Assembly: GCA_944368775.1 (NCBI GenBank)
Contig: CALVXB010000003.1
Coordinates: forward strand, 100,920 to 164,919
Length of the DNA: 64,000 nucleotides
Direction of reading: 5' to 3'
From: an uncultured Clostridia bacterium
GTDB lineage: Bacteria > Bacillota > Clostridia > Christensenellales > Borkfalkiaceae
The notes beneath the pieces are model-generated. The model saw only the letters and a program-made list of their open reading frames with translations. It ran no database searches and was not told the origin of the DNA. Positions 54,328-62,510 of the stretch are shown here, piece by piece (the stretch's first letter is position 1; each line of letters opens with the position of its first letter). Position numbers and translations under genes: made by a program.

Positions 54328-54777
54328 ATGCGAAGCGGAAGGCAGGCGGCGATCCTCGAGATCATCGGCGCAAAAGAGATCGAAACGCAGGAAGAGCTGT
54401 GCGCGGAGCTGAACACGCGCGGGTACACCGTCACGCAGGCGACCGTCTCGCGCGATGTCAAAGACCTGCGCCTCTTCAAGGTGGCGGGCGCGGTCAAAAA
54501 GTACCGCTACGCCTACATCGACGACGGCAGCAACAAAATTTCGCCCAAGATGCACAACCTCTTCCGCGAGTGCGTGCTCTCCATCCGTCCGGCGCTCAAC
54601 CAGGTGGTCGTCAAGACGCTGCGCGGCAACGGCAGCAACGCCGGCATGATCGTCGATAAACTCAACCTCCCCGAGATCGTCGGCTCGATCGCGGGTGACG
54701 ACACGCTGCTCATCGTCGCCTCCAGCGAGGAAAAGGCGCTCGTCGTCGTCGAAAAACTCAACGAATTTCTCAAATAG
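54328..54777 (+). CDS. argR: arginine repressor
   Basis: Hexameric arginine-dependent regulator, 149 residues. The N-terminal winged helix contains RQAAILEIIGAKEIETQEELCAEL and TQATVSRDVKDLRLFKV; the C-terminal oligomerisation and arginine-binding domain has NAGMIVDKLNLPEIVGSIAGDDTLLIV with the GDD motif. GAGGAGGGA precedes the ATG. It would control genes such as argH at 24.7 kb. recN starts 2 nt after its stop. Confidence 0.96.
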   Translation: MRSGRQAAILEIIGAKEIETQEELCAELNTRGYTVTQATVSRDVKDLRLFKVAGAVKKYRYAYIDDGSNKISPKMHNLFRECVLSIRPALNQVVVKTLRGNGSNAGMIVDKLNLPEIVGSIAGDDTLLIVASSEEKALVVVEKLNEFLK

Positions 54778-54779
54778 CC

Positions 54780-56489
54780 ATGCTTTCTTCTCTGAGTATA
54801 CGCAACGTGGCGCTCATCGAGAGCGCCGACATCGAATTCGGGGAGGGGCTCAACGTCCTCTCCGGCGAGACGGGCTCGGGCAAGTCCGTCATTTTGGACA
54901 GCATCAACTTCGTGCTTGGCGCCAAGGCCGACCGCGCCATGATCCGCCACGGCGCGGACAGCTGCTCGGTCGGCGCGGTGTTCCGCCTGCAGCCGGGCAG
55001 CCCCGTCTATGACGAGCTGCGCGCGATGGATCTCGACGCGGAAGAAGAGCTCGTCATCTCCCGCCGCTACCGCGCGGACGGGCGGGGCGACAGCCGCATC
55101 AACGGCAGCCCGGTCAGCGCGGGCATGCTGCGCCGCGTGACGGCGCACCTCGTCGACGTGCACGGCCAGAGCGAGCACTTTTACCTGCTCAGCGAGGCCA
55201 ACCAGCTCGCGCTGCTCGACCGCGCGGCGGGGGATGCCGTCGCTTCGCATAAAGAGGAGCTCTCCCGCCTGCTCGCCGAGCGGCGCGACATCGCCGCAAA
55301 GCGCAAAGCGTTGGGGGGCGACGACGCCGAGCGCGGCCGCCGCCTCGATATCCTCCGCTACCAGATGGACGAGATCGACCGCGCGGGCGTCGCGCAGGGG
55401 GAGGAGGAGTCGCTCGAGGCGAAAAAGCTCTTCTATGCGAACATCGAAAAGATCGGCCGCGCCCTCGCCGAGGCCGCGGAGGTTTTGACGGGGGAAGGCG
55501 CCGCCGTCGACGGGCTGCACGCCGCCCGCCGCAGCATGACGGACATCGCCCGCCTCGACGCGCAGTACGCCGCCCTCTGCGAGCGCTTGGAGAGCGCCGC
55601 CGCCGAGGCGGAGGACATCGGCGAGACGGTCGCATCCCTCGCCGAGGAGCTCGTCTACGACGAGCATGACGCGGAGGAGACGGAAAACCGCCTCGACCTC
55701 ATCCGCTCCCTGAAAAAGAAGTACGGCGGCAGCGTCGCGGCGATCGCCGACTACCGCGACAAGATCGGGGAGGAGTACGACCTTCTCTCGCACAGCGACG
55801 AGCAGTCGGCCGCCCTCGCGGCCGCGGCCGCGAAAAACGACGCCGCCGTCTACGCCGTCTGCCGCAAGATCACGGCGGCGCGCAAGGCGGCCGCCGACGA
55901 CTTCTGCGCGCGCGTGACCGAGCAGCTCAAGACGCTCAACATCCGCAGCGCCCGCTTCGGCGCGGAGTTCGCCGACTACGGCGCGCAGGACGCCCCGCGC
56001 GCGACGGCGGAGGGGCTGGACTCCATGCGCTTCCTCTTTTCCGCCAACGCGGGCGAGCCATTCAAGCCGCTCAACAAGGTGATCAGCGGCGGCGAGATGA
56101 GCCGCCTGATGCTCGCCATCAAGACGTGCACTTCGGCGGGCGGCATTTCGACGTACATCTTCGACGAGATCGACGCGGGCATCGGCGGGCGCACCGCCAA
56201 GGTGGTCGCCGAAAAGTTTGCGGCCATCGCCCGCGACACGCAGATCATCGCCGTCTCCCACCTCGCCCAGATCGCGGCGATGGCGGACGAAAACTTCCTC
56301 ATCTCCAAGCACGAGACGGCGGAGGGAAAGACGCGCACGTGCATCGCCCCGCTGTGCGGCGAGGCGCGCAAACAGGAGATCGTGCGCCTGCTGGGCGGCG
56401 AGGGGAGCGGCGCCGCCGAGACGCTTGCCGACGAGCTGCTCGCAGGCTGCGCGCGGTACAAAGAAGAGCTCGCGCAGGGGCATGCCTGA
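54780..56489 (+). CDS. recN: DNA repair protein RecN
   Basis: SMC-like ATPase acting early at double-strand breaks, 569 residues. Walker A GETGSGKS is near the N-terminus (about 30-37), a long coiled-coil middle follows, and the C-terminal lobe has the ABC signature ISGGEMSRLMLAIK, Walker B IFDEIDAGIGG and the VSHLAQIAAMAD switch. It starts 2 nt after argR. A terminator follows. Confidence 0.96.
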   Translation: MLSSLSIRNVALIESADIEFGEGLNVLSGETGSGKSVILDSINFVLGAKADRAMIRHGADSCSVGAVFRLQPGSPVYDELRAMDLDAEEELVISRRYRADGRGDSRINGSPVSAGMLRRVTAHLVDVHGQSEHFYLLSEANQLALLDRAAGDAVASHKEELSRLLAERRDIAAKRKALGGDDAERGRRLDILRYQMDEIDRAGVAQGEEESLEAKKLFYANIEKIGRALAEAAEVLTGEGAAVDGLHAARRSMTDIARLDAQYAALCERLESAAAEAEDIGETVASLAEELVYDEHDAEETENRLDLIRSLKKKYGGSVAAIADYRDKIGEEYDLLSHSDEQSAALAAAAAKNDAAVYAVCRKITAARKAAADDFCARVTEQLKTLNIRSARFGAEFADYGAQDAPRATAEGLDSMRFLFSANAGEPFKPLNKVISGGEMSRLMLAIKTCTSAGGISTYIFDEIDAGIGGRTAKVVAEKFAAIARDTQIIAVSHLAQIAAMADENFLISKHETAEGKTRTCIAPLCGEARKQEIVRLLGGEGSGAAETLADELLAGCARYKEELAQGHA

Positions 56490-56494
56490 CGCCC

Positions 56495-56519
56495 GCCGCC
56501 CGTAAGACGGGCGGCTTTT
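56495..56519 (+). terminator. terminator after recN
   Basis: GCCGCCCGT and ACGGGCGGC form a 9-bp stem with an AAG loop, followed by TTTTG. Confidence 0.85.
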
Positions 56520-56572
56520 GCCCTGTAAAAGGGCCCTCCATAAAATTTGCCGCGAATGCATATACTATCGGC

Positions 56573-57397
56573 ATGAACGGCGTTCGCAGACGGCTGCAAA
56601 GCGCGGTGCGCGGGGTGCGCGCCGCGTTCGACTATCTCTCCTCCAAAAAATATACGACGCTCGCGGGCACGATGGCATTCTTTTTGGTCATGTCCGTCGT
56701 TCCCTTCCTCTTTTGGCTGACGCTGCTGTTCGGCAAGTTACACATCGACTACGAGCCCATCCTCGAGCTGGAGTTTTTTGCCGACTTCAAGGAGATCATC
56801 CTGTACTTTCGCGACGCGGCCGAAAGCGCCACGGCGGGCGCCTCCGTCGTCCTGCTCGCGACGACGCTGTATTCCTCGACAAATTTGTTCTACCATATGC
56901 GCCGCAGCGGCGAGATCATCTACGAGTGCAGCCGCCGCAAGGCCGCACTGCTCGTCCGTCTCTCCGCCCTCGTGCTCATCTTTGCGGTCATGCTGCTCAT
57001 GCTGGCGGGGGTGTCTCTCTTTTTGCTCGGCACCGCGCTGCTGCCGCGCATTCTGCCCTCGTTCGCGGCGCAGACAGCCGTCTACGCGCTGTTTGCCGCC
57101 GTCGTGTTCGCCCTCTTGCTGCTGCTCAACGTCTACATCTGCCCTTACCGCGTGGGCGCGGGCGACGTCGTGTGGGGGAGTTTGTTGACGCTGCTGTTGG
57201 GCGGCATCGCGTCCTTCGGCTTTTCCGTCTACGTCCGCTTCTCTTCCATCGAAAGGCTGTACGGGGCGGCGGTCTTTCTCATCCTCTTCCTCTTGTGGCT
57301 GTACGTGCTGATGACCTGCTTCGTCGTCGGCGTCATCCTCAACTGCTATCTGCTCGAAAGAGACAAAAATCAAAAAATTGTCCATAAAAAGTTCTGA
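56573..57397 (+). CDS. YihY/BrkB family membrane protein
   Basis: A 274-residue protein with about six transmembrane helices. LAGTMAFFLVMSVVPFLFWLT near the N-terminus is the family signature that once led to the wrong name RNase BN, and the C-terminal half has LYGAAVFLILFLLWLYVLMTCFVVGVILN. Function in bacteria is unclear, perhaps transport. The ATG lies 6 nt after TATACT (56561-56566) with no ribosome binding site, so the message may be leaderless; the -35 is poor. Confidence 0.85.
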   Translation: MNGVRRRLQSAVRGVRAAFDYLSSKKYTTLAGTMAFFLVMSVVPFLFWLTLLFGKLHIDYEPILELEFFADFKEIILYFRDAAESATAGASVVLLATTLYSSTNLFYHMRRSGEIIYECSRRKAALLVRLSALVLIFAVMLLMLAGVSLFLLGTALLPRILPSFAAQTAVYALFAAVVFALLLLLNVYICPYRVGAGDVVWGSLLTLLLGGIASFGFSVYVRFSSIERLYGAAVFLILFLLWLYVLMTCFVVGVILNCYLLERDKNQKIVHKKF

Positions 57398-57412
57398 TTT
57401 TTCGCGAATCGG

Positions 57413-57441
57413 TTGCCATTCGCCCCCAAACACGGTATAAT
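57413..57441 (+). promoter_or_regulatory. promoter for the degV-like gene
   Basis: TTGCCA (57413-57418), 17-nt spacer, TATAAT (57436-57441), about 50 nt before the ATG. Confidence 0.8.
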
Positions 57442-57490
57442 AGAGAAGGTGCGTCAGCGCCGAAACAGAAAAACATAAGGAAAGGGAAAA

Positions 57491-58354
57491 ATGTATCAAC
57501 TGTTTTGCGACACAAACTGTGAACTGTGGCACACGACCGCCAAAGAGCTCGGCCTACGCGTGATCCGCATGCCGTACGTCCTCGACGGCAAGGAGTACTA
57601 TTACGACCTCGGCGAGGCGACTGACTTTGCGCACTTCTACCGGCGCATGCGCGAGGGCGCGGTGCCGACGACGTCCGCCATCAACGAGCAAGACTACATC
57701 GACTACTTCGAGCCCGTCCTGCAAGAGGGGCAGGACATCTACTACATCACCTTCTCGCACAAGATGTCGGCGACCTTCCAGAGCATGGACCGCGCCATCG
57801 CGGGCCTGCTGCAGAAGTACCCCGGGCGGCAGATCCGCACCTTCGACACCAAGTCCATCAGCCTCGGCGCGGGCTTTCAGGTGCGCTACGCGGCAGAAAA
57901 GTACCGCGCGGGCGCGACGATGGACGAGCTGGACGCCTACCTCGCCGAGCTCTCCGCGCACACCGTCGTCTACTTCGTGGTGGATGACCTCGTCTACCTC
58001 AAGCGCGGCGGCCGCATCTCTGCCCTGACGGCGACCTTCGGCAAGCTGCTCAACATCAAGCCGATGATCTCCGTCCTGCCCGACGGCTCGCTGCAGAGCG
58101 TGGGCAAGATCAAGGGCGCAAAGCGCGTCTTTTCGGAGTTCATCCGCATCATGCGCGAACACAACTGCAACGTGCGCGACTACCGCATCGAAGTGCTGCA
58201 GGCAGACTGCCCCGACGTGGGCGACGCCTTTATCGCGGCGCTGAAAGGGGAGTTCGGCGACGACTTGCAGATCGACTATCAGATCGTGGGGCCGGTCATC
58301 GCATCCCATTGCGGGCCGGGCACCCTCGGGCTGATCTTTTACGGAGACAAATGA
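57491..58354 (+). CDS. DegV family fatty-acid-binding protein
   Basis: A 287-residue DegV-like protein; the family binds fatty acids, and FakB members present them to the FakA kinase. Visible: CDTNCELWHTTAKELGLRVIRMPY, the SAINEQDYIDYFEP entry, ISLGAGFQVRYAAEKYRAG, and the VVDDLVYLKRGGRISALTATFGKLLNIKPM signature. AAGGAAAGG precedes the ATG. Whether it works with a FakA elsewhere in the genome is not visible here. Confidence 0.9.
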   Translation: MYQLFCDTNCELWHTTAKELGLRVIRMPYVLDGKEYYYDLGEATDFAHFYRRMREGAVPTTSAINEQDYIDYFEPVLQEGQDIYYITFSHKMSATFQSMDRAIAGLLQKYPGRQIRTFDTKSISLGAGFQVRYAAEKYRAGATMDELDAYLAELSAHTVVYFVVDDLVYLKRGGRISALTATFGKLLNIKPMISVLPDGSLQSVGKIKGAKRVFSEFIRIMREHNCNVRDYRIEVLQADCPDVGDAFIAALKGEFGDDLQIDYQIVGPVIASHCGPGTLGLIFYGDK

Positions 58355-58370
58355 TCGGAGTTTTGCAAGC

Positions 58371-59588
58371 ATGCGCCGCATAGCGCGCGCAGCCGCGCTG
58401 CTGCTCGCGGCGCTCTTTCTGCTGGCCGCCTGCGCCCCTGCGCAGTCGGACTATTACGTCGGCTTTACGCTGGGCAGCGTGTACGTCGGCGGTAAAGCCG
58501 TATCCTCGGCCGAACGCGCGGAGGCTTCTTCCGAAGTCGCCGCGCTTCTGCATGCCATCGAGGACGAGATCTCCGTCGAGCGGGCGGACAGCGACGTCTC
58601 CCGTATCAACGGGGCGGCGGCGGGGGAACGTGTCGCCGTCGGTGAGCATACCTACGCCATCCTCTCCCTCTGCAAAGAGCTGTACGCGCAGACGGGCGGG
58701 GCTTTTTCGCCCGCGCTGTATAATTTGAGCGAACTGTGGGGCTTCACGCCCGAATTTGAAGGGCAGTACACCGTCCCGCGCGCCGAGCCTTCCGCCCAAG
58801 CGATCGAAGAGGCGCTCGAACTCTCCGACTTCGACGACATCACGCTGCACGAGGACGGCACCGTCTCCAAGGCGAAGAGCGGCACGCGCATCGACCTCGG
58901 CGGCGTCGCCAAGGGGTACATGAGCGACGCGGCGGCGTCGCTGCTCGAAGGGCGCTTCGGCGCCTCCGCAGACGCCATCCTGTCCGTCATGTCCAACATC
59001 GTGCTCATGGGGCAAAAGCGGGGGGAGAACGCCGAACTCGGCTACACCGCCACCATCGAAAACCCGCGCGCCCTCGTCACGTCCGGCAGCGGCGCGAGCC
59101 AGGGGCTGTTCGCCGTCGGGCTTTCCGACGTCGCCATCAGCACCAGCGCCGATACCTACCGCTTCTATGTGCAGGACGGCCGCATCTACTCGCACATCAT
59201 CGACCCCGCCGCGGGCAAGCCCTCCGCAAACGGCGTCATCTGCGCGATGGTCGCCGTGCCGAGCTCCGTCGAAAACGCGGGCGCGCGCGCCGACGCATAC
59301 TCGACGGCTGGCTTCTGTATGCCGCTCACGCAGGCGCTCGATTTTTACGAACGGCTCTCGCGCGAGGCGGGCGTCTCCGCCGTCCTCATCACCGTCGATT
59401 GGAAGTACTACGCCGTCGGCGATATGGACGTCTTAAACCGCACCGAATACGCGGCGCTGGTCAGCCCCGATACCGTCATCAAGGACATCTTCGAGCGCGC
59501 AGACGCGGCGGACGCGGCCGACGCCGTCCTTCCCTGCGCGCGCGAGCTCGAGTACATCCGCACGGTCGCGGAGCGGAGCGCGTCATGA
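58371..59588 (+). CDS. apbE: FAD:protein FMN transferase (ApbE-like lipoprotein)
   Basis: Covalently attaches FMN to Thr/Ser of secreted flavoproteins such as Rnf or Nqr subunits. The N-terminus is a lipoprotein signal (LLAALFLLAACAP, Cys21). The 405-residue protein has FSPALYNLSELWGF, IDLGGVAKGYMSDAAA, ISTSADTYRFY and SHIIDPAAGKP. It begins a three-gene operon with a NusG-II protein and an Hpre_diP_synt_I protein, each overlapping the previous stop by 4 nt. Confidence 0.93.
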   Translation: MRRIARAAALLLAALFLLAACAPAQSDYYVGFTLGSVYVGGKAVSSAERAEASSEVAALLHAIEDEISVERADSDVSRINGAAAGERVAVGEHTYAILSLCKELYAQTGGAFSPALYNLSELWGFTPEFEGQYTVPRAEPSAQAIEEALELSDFDDITLHEDGTVSKAKSGTRIDLGGVAKGYMSDAAASLLEGRFGASADAILSVMSNIVLMGQKRGENAELGYTATIENPRALVTSGSGASQGLFAVGLSDVAISTSADTYRFYVQDGRIYSHIIDPAAGKPSANGVICAMVAVPSSVENAGARADAYSTAGFCMPLTQALDFYERLSREAGVSAVLITVDWKYYAVGDMDVLNRTEYAALVSPDTVIKDIFERADAADAADAVLPCARELEYIRTVAERSAS

Positions 59589-60019
59589 CGCGGCGGGAGA
59601 AAGTCGCCGCCCTGCGCAGGCGGCGTTGGTTCACGCTGTGGGATGCGCTCGTCCTCGCGGCCGCGCTGCTGCTGACGGCGGCCTGCACCGCCGTCGCCTT
59701 CGCCATTCCGCAGGAGAAGGGGGACAGCTTCTCCGTCTACTTCCGCGACGAAAAGCTGCTCACCGCCCCGCTGTCCGAGGACGCCGACTACCTCTTTTGG
59801 GTGGAAGGAGAAACGGCGCACATCGCTGCCGACGCGGGGGAGGCGCGCGAAAACTATAACCGCATCCGCGTGCGCGGCGGCAAAGTGTGCGTGGAGAGCG
59901 CCGACTGCCCCGACGAGTCGTGCGTGTGGATGGGGGAGAGGGACAGCGGCACCATCCTCTGCCTGCCGCACGCGCTGCGCATCGAAGTCGAGGGCGGCGG
60001 ATTGGAGACGGACGTATGA
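59585..60019 (+). CDS. membrane-anchored NusG domain II protein
   Basis: A 144-residue protein with a single N-terminal transmembrane helix (about 21-42) and an external domain of the NusG domain II type: GGKVCVESADCPDESCVWMGERDSGTILCLPHALRIEV, with the paired Cys pattern common in this family. Such proteins sit beside ApbE and Rnf or flavin-based extracellular electron-transfer genes, but their role is unproven. ATG overlaps the apbE stop. Confidence 0.85.
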   Translation: MTRREKVAALRRRRWFTLWDALVLAAALLLTAACTAVAFAIPQEKGDSFSVYFRDEKLLTAPLSEDADYLFWVEGETAHIAADAGEARENYNRIRVRGGKVCVESADCPDESCVWMGERDSGTILCLPHALRIEVEGGGLETDV

Positions 60020-60534
60020 AAAGGCACTTCACGACCAAACGGCTTGCGGCGCTGGGCGTCCTGCTGGCGGCGGCGAGCATCACCTTCCTCATCGAGTCGC
60101 TCGTGCCGCCGCTGCTGCCCTTCGCACCCTATGTCAAGATAGGGCTGGCCAACTGCTTCCTGCTCCTCGTCATCGTCTGCTTCGGTGCAGGGGATGCCTT
60201 CCTATTTTTGATCGCGAAAAATATCCTGACCGCTCTCTTTACCGGCTGGTTCGCCTTCATGCTCAATTTGGCGGGCAGTTTGTGCGCCTACCTCGCCATG
60301 GCGGGTCTGTACGCCGCCTTCTCGCCCAAAGTCGGGCTCATCTCCGTGAGCATCGCGGGCGCCGTCGTCAGCAACATCGCCCGCACGGCGGTCGCGGTTT
60401 TATGGCTTGAAGCGCCTTCGCTGTTCGTCCAGCTGCCCTTTGTGTGCGGGTTCGGCATCGCGGCAGGGGCGCTCGTCGGAATTTTGACGACATTGTGCAT
60501 AAAATACCTGCCCGAAAGATTGACAAATTTTTGA
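60016..60534 (+). CDS. Gx transporter / Hpre_diP_synt_I family membrane protein
   Basis: A 172-residue membrane protein with about five helices and the family glycine/alanine pattern (VKIGLANCFLLLVIVCFGAGDAFLFLIAKN, LAGSLCAYLAM). The family is often labelled heptaprenyl diphosphate synthase component I, but it looks like a small ECF-type transporter S component. ATG overlaps the previous stop. Its last codons overlap the tRNA-Ser promoter. Confidence 0.85.
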   Translation: MKRHFTTKRLAALGVLLAAASITFLIESLVPPLLPFAPYVKIGLANCFLLLVIVCFGAGDAFLFLIAKNILTALFTGWFAFMLNLAGSLCAYLAMAGLYAAFSPKVGLISVSIAGAVVSNIARTAVAVLWLEAPSLFVQLPFVCGFGIAAGALVGILTTLCIKYLPERLTNF

Positions 60535-60548
60535 GAATAGGGTATAAT
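60520..60548 (+). promoter_or_regulatory. consensus promoter of tRNA-Ser
   Basis: TTGACA (60520-60525), 17-nt spacer, TATAAT (60543-60548): a perfect sigma-A consensus, overlapping the end of the upstream coding sequence and ending 13 nt before the tRNA. Confidence 0.92.
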
Positions 60549-60561
60549 AAACAAACGGAAT

Positions 60562-60653
60562 GCAGAGATGGCGGAGCGGTCGAACGCGCACGACTCGAAA
60601 TCGTGTTTACCCCCATAAGGGTAACAAGGGTTCAAATCCCTTTCTCTGCGCCA
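60562..60653 (+). tRNA. tRNA-Ser(CGA)
   Basis: Acceptor GCAGAGA pairs with TCTCTGC, the anticodon loop CTCGAAA sits between CACGA and TCGTG (anticodon CGA), a long variable arm ACCCCCATAAGGGTA and the T arm AAGGGTTCAAATCCCTT follow, then G and an encoded CCA. It reads UCG. The mobile-element debris begins just after its 3' end. Confidence 0.95.
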
Positions 60654-60702
60654 AGGCGATATAATAGTCATATTTGGTAGATATGTCTATTATGTTTGGG
60701 CG

Positions 60703-60760
60703 GCGGCTTCGGTTCGGCGAGATCGTTTGGAGGCGATTGGCGAACCGAGGCCGCTTTTTT
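60703..60760 (+). terminator. terminator after tRNA-Ser
   Basis: GCGGCTTCGGTTCG (from 60703) pairs, with a slipped base, with CGAACCGAGGCCGC (60741-60754), followed by TTTTTTT. Confidence 0.8.
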
Positions 60761-60789
60761 TGATTTATCGGCATAAAAAGAACGCGACT

Positions 60790-61026
60790 TTATCGCAAGT
60801 CACGGCTAAAAATGGGTACGATTTGGGTACGATTTGGGTACGATTTTGTCGTGGTTGCGATGAAATTATCAATAATTTTCAATATTTCGGCGTATTTTTC
60901 GCGCATAATGCGTTTTTTATCATCTTCCGAAATATCTCCGCGCAAAAACGTCGCAAGATCCAGCTGTTCGGGGTGGGTATAGTACCGCAGCGTCGCCGAG
61001 ATCAAGGCGACAAAACCCTCCATCAT
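60790..61026 (-). pseudogene. unrecognised fragment, possible C-terminus of a recombinase
   Basis: A 78-residue open frame. ISATLRYYTHPEQLDL looks loosely like the catalytic-tyrosine region of a tyrosine recombinase (STTLRYYTH type), but the flanking sequence does not confirm this. Its end runs through the tandem GGGTACGATTT repeat, giving SYPNRTQIVPIF. No start or ribosome binding site is convincing. I would treat it as a relic or a chance frame. Confidence 0.3.
60814..60846 (+). repeat. tandem repeat, three units of 11 bp
   Basis: GGGTACGATTT occurs three times without a mismatch (60814-60824, 60825-60835, 60836-60846). Short tandem repeats like this near tyrosine-recombinase elements can be arm-type integrase binding sites. 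Confidence 0.85.
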
Positions 61027-61059
61027 GGACTGCGCCGTTGTGGAGTTGGAGCCGGACGC

Positions 61060-61330
61060 AGCAAATATCCCTGCGTCACCTTTGACGGCGACCGCATGGT
61101 AAGCGGAGCGGACGCGGGCACAAATATCGTATATAAATATTTTGATTTTGACGGCGCGAAGGCGGTATTGCTCACCGTGGGCGGCACCATAAAGATCGCG
61201 GAAGCGGTGAGGAGCATAAACTGTTCCTCGTGGCAGAGCGTGCAGTTCCCGCTCTCATTTTCTGGCGCGCGCACTTGAAATTCAAGTCACCAAGGGCAAA
61301 TTCGATCTTTCGGTGATGGAGTTTTTATGA
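61060..61330 (+). pseudogene. C-terminal relic of a GH43-like glycoside hydrolase
   Basis: Two frames joined by a one-base shift near 61265 encode KYPCVTFDGDRMVSGADAG, YKYFDFDGAKAVLLTVGG and then ALEIQVTKGKFDLSVMEFL before a TGA at 61328-61330. GH43 xylosidase/arabinosidase-like enzymes end in just such a beta-sandwich (G-A-x-x-G-YKYFDF-x-G, TV-x-G, and a final AL-x-F-x-V). Only the last 90 residues remain, without the catalytic propeller, so the gene is dead. Identification rests on remembered family patterns. Confidence 0.55.
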
Positions 61331-61334
61331 ATAT

Positions 61335-61385
61335 TAAAATGTGGTTTAGGTGTTCTTCGTCTTCGACAACGATGATATTTGCCAT
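61335..61385 (-). pseudogene. 5' stub of a response regulator gene
   Basis: On the minus strand AAAGGAGAC is followed by ATG (61385) and codons for MANIIVVEDEEHLNHIL, the usual first strand and acidic pocket of a CheY/OmpR receiver. After about 17 codons the similarity stops and the frame enters the GH43 relic. The ribosome binding site and start look functional, the rest of the gene is lost. Confidence 0.55.
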
Positions 61386-61421
61386 GTCTCCTTTGCGCAA
61401 AACAGTATCAAGGAGTAACAC

Positions 61422-62402
61422 ATGGCTTATTTCAAAATCACACAGAACAAGAAGGTGAATTTCAGGCAGCTGGCGCGGGAGAATGTCATCGACCGCTGCG
61501 CCTCGTATAACCTTAATAAAAAGGGAGCGAACATCGAAAAGCAAACGGCGGAAATGCTCTGCGACCGCTGCGGGCTTGCCTATGACGAATACTTTGAAAC
61601 GGTCATCGTCGAAAAGGCGTATGCCGCTGAAACGATCAAAGGCTACCGCCGTATCCTGCGCGCGCTGTTCAATGAAGCCGTCCGCTATGAGTGGATCGCC
61701 AAAAATCCCGTATGTGCAACCAAAGTCGGCGCCGAGAAAGGCAATACTTCTTTGAGGCCCGTTGCCGAAAAGGAAGTGTTTACCGTAAAAGAGGCCCGCG
61801 CCTTCCTGCGAAAGCTGGACGAGGATATATCGGATGACGAAATGCACAAGAAAGTCATCTTGAAGTTTATCCTTCTGACAGGCGTCCGCAACGGCGAGAT
61901 GTGCGGGCTGAAATGGTCTGACATCGACTTTGACAAGAAGGTCGTACACATCAAGCGAAACAGGCTGTATTCCAAGCAGTTCGGCTACTACGAAAAGGAG
62001 CCGAAGACAAAGACATCCGTCCGCGACATTCCGCTGACGGAGGATCTCATCGGGGATCTGAAAAAGTATATGGACTGGTTCAGGCTCGCCGACCGTGAGT
62101 TTGACGAGCACTTGGATGAATACTACCTCGCCGTCAACGTCTATCGGCAGCCGCTCTATCCGCAGTCCATCGGGCAATGGCTGACCTTCTACGAGCGCAA
62201 GTGGGGCATGAAGCACGTGACCTGCCACGGGCTGCGACATACCTATTGCAGCCTTCTTCTGGCACAGAACGTCCCGATCCAGACGGTAAGCAGGTATATG
62301 GGACACAGCGACTCGACCGTCACATTAAAGGTTTACAGCCACTTCATTCCCGATACGCAAGACGCGGCGATCTCGGCACTGAATCGCCTGACGGATCAAT
62401 AA
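61422..62402 (+). CDS. tyrosine recombinase (integrase), probably internally deleted
   Basis: A 326-residue integrase. The catalytic domain is complete: Arg156 in TGVRNGEM, His269 and Arg272 in HGLRHTYCS, His295 in MGHSD and nucleophile Tyr305 in VYSHF. The N-terminus is short: MAYFKITQNKK, the opening of an arm-binding domain as I remember it from related conjugative-transposon integrases, is joined directly to VNFRQLARENV, which in those enzymes comes about 100 or more residues later. An in-frame deletion at the KK codons is therefore likely. AAGGAG lies 6 nt before the ATG. It may no longer bind its arm sites. Confidence 0.85.
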   Translation: MAYFKITQNKKVNFRQLARENVIDRCASYNLNKKGANIEKQTAEMLCDRCGLAYDEYFETVIVEKAYAAETIKGYRRILRALFNEAVRYEWIAKNPVCATKVGAEKGNTSLRPVAEKEVFTVKEARAFLRKLDEDISDDEMHKKVILKFILLTGVRNGEMCGLKWSDIDFDKKVVHIKRNRLYSKQFGYYEKEPKTKTSVRDIPLTEDLIGDLKKYMDWFRLADREFDEHLDEYYLAVNVYRQPLYPQSIGQWLTFYERKWGMKHVTCHGLRHTYCSLLLAQNVPIQTVSRYMGHSDSTVTLKVYSHFIPDTQDAAISALNRLTDQ

Positions 62403-62444
62403 ATGGCCCATGCGGTCATTCCTTGGTCTATCGGGCGGATTTTT

Positions 62445-62465
62445 TTGGTATAAAATTGGTATAAA
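62445..62465 (+). repeat. tandem repeat after the integrase gene
   Basis: TTGGTATAAA occurs at 62445-62454 and 62456-62465 (11-bp period). Together with the 11-bp tandem repeat at 60.8 kb it flanks the integrase, as arm-type sites would. Confidence 0.6.
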
Positions 62466-62510
62466 CCGATTTTGCGTCGACTTGTCTAAATATGGCGTAA
62501 GTAAAGAAAA

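Noticed and set aside
61023..61274. Minus-strand 83-residue frame over the GH43 relic
   Set aside because: It is the antisense of the relic and has no start signal.
61287..62306. 339-residue open frame opposite the integrase
   Set aside because: Most of it mirrors the integrase. Only its last 17 sense codons near 61385 resemble a gene (response regulator stub), read in a start of their own.
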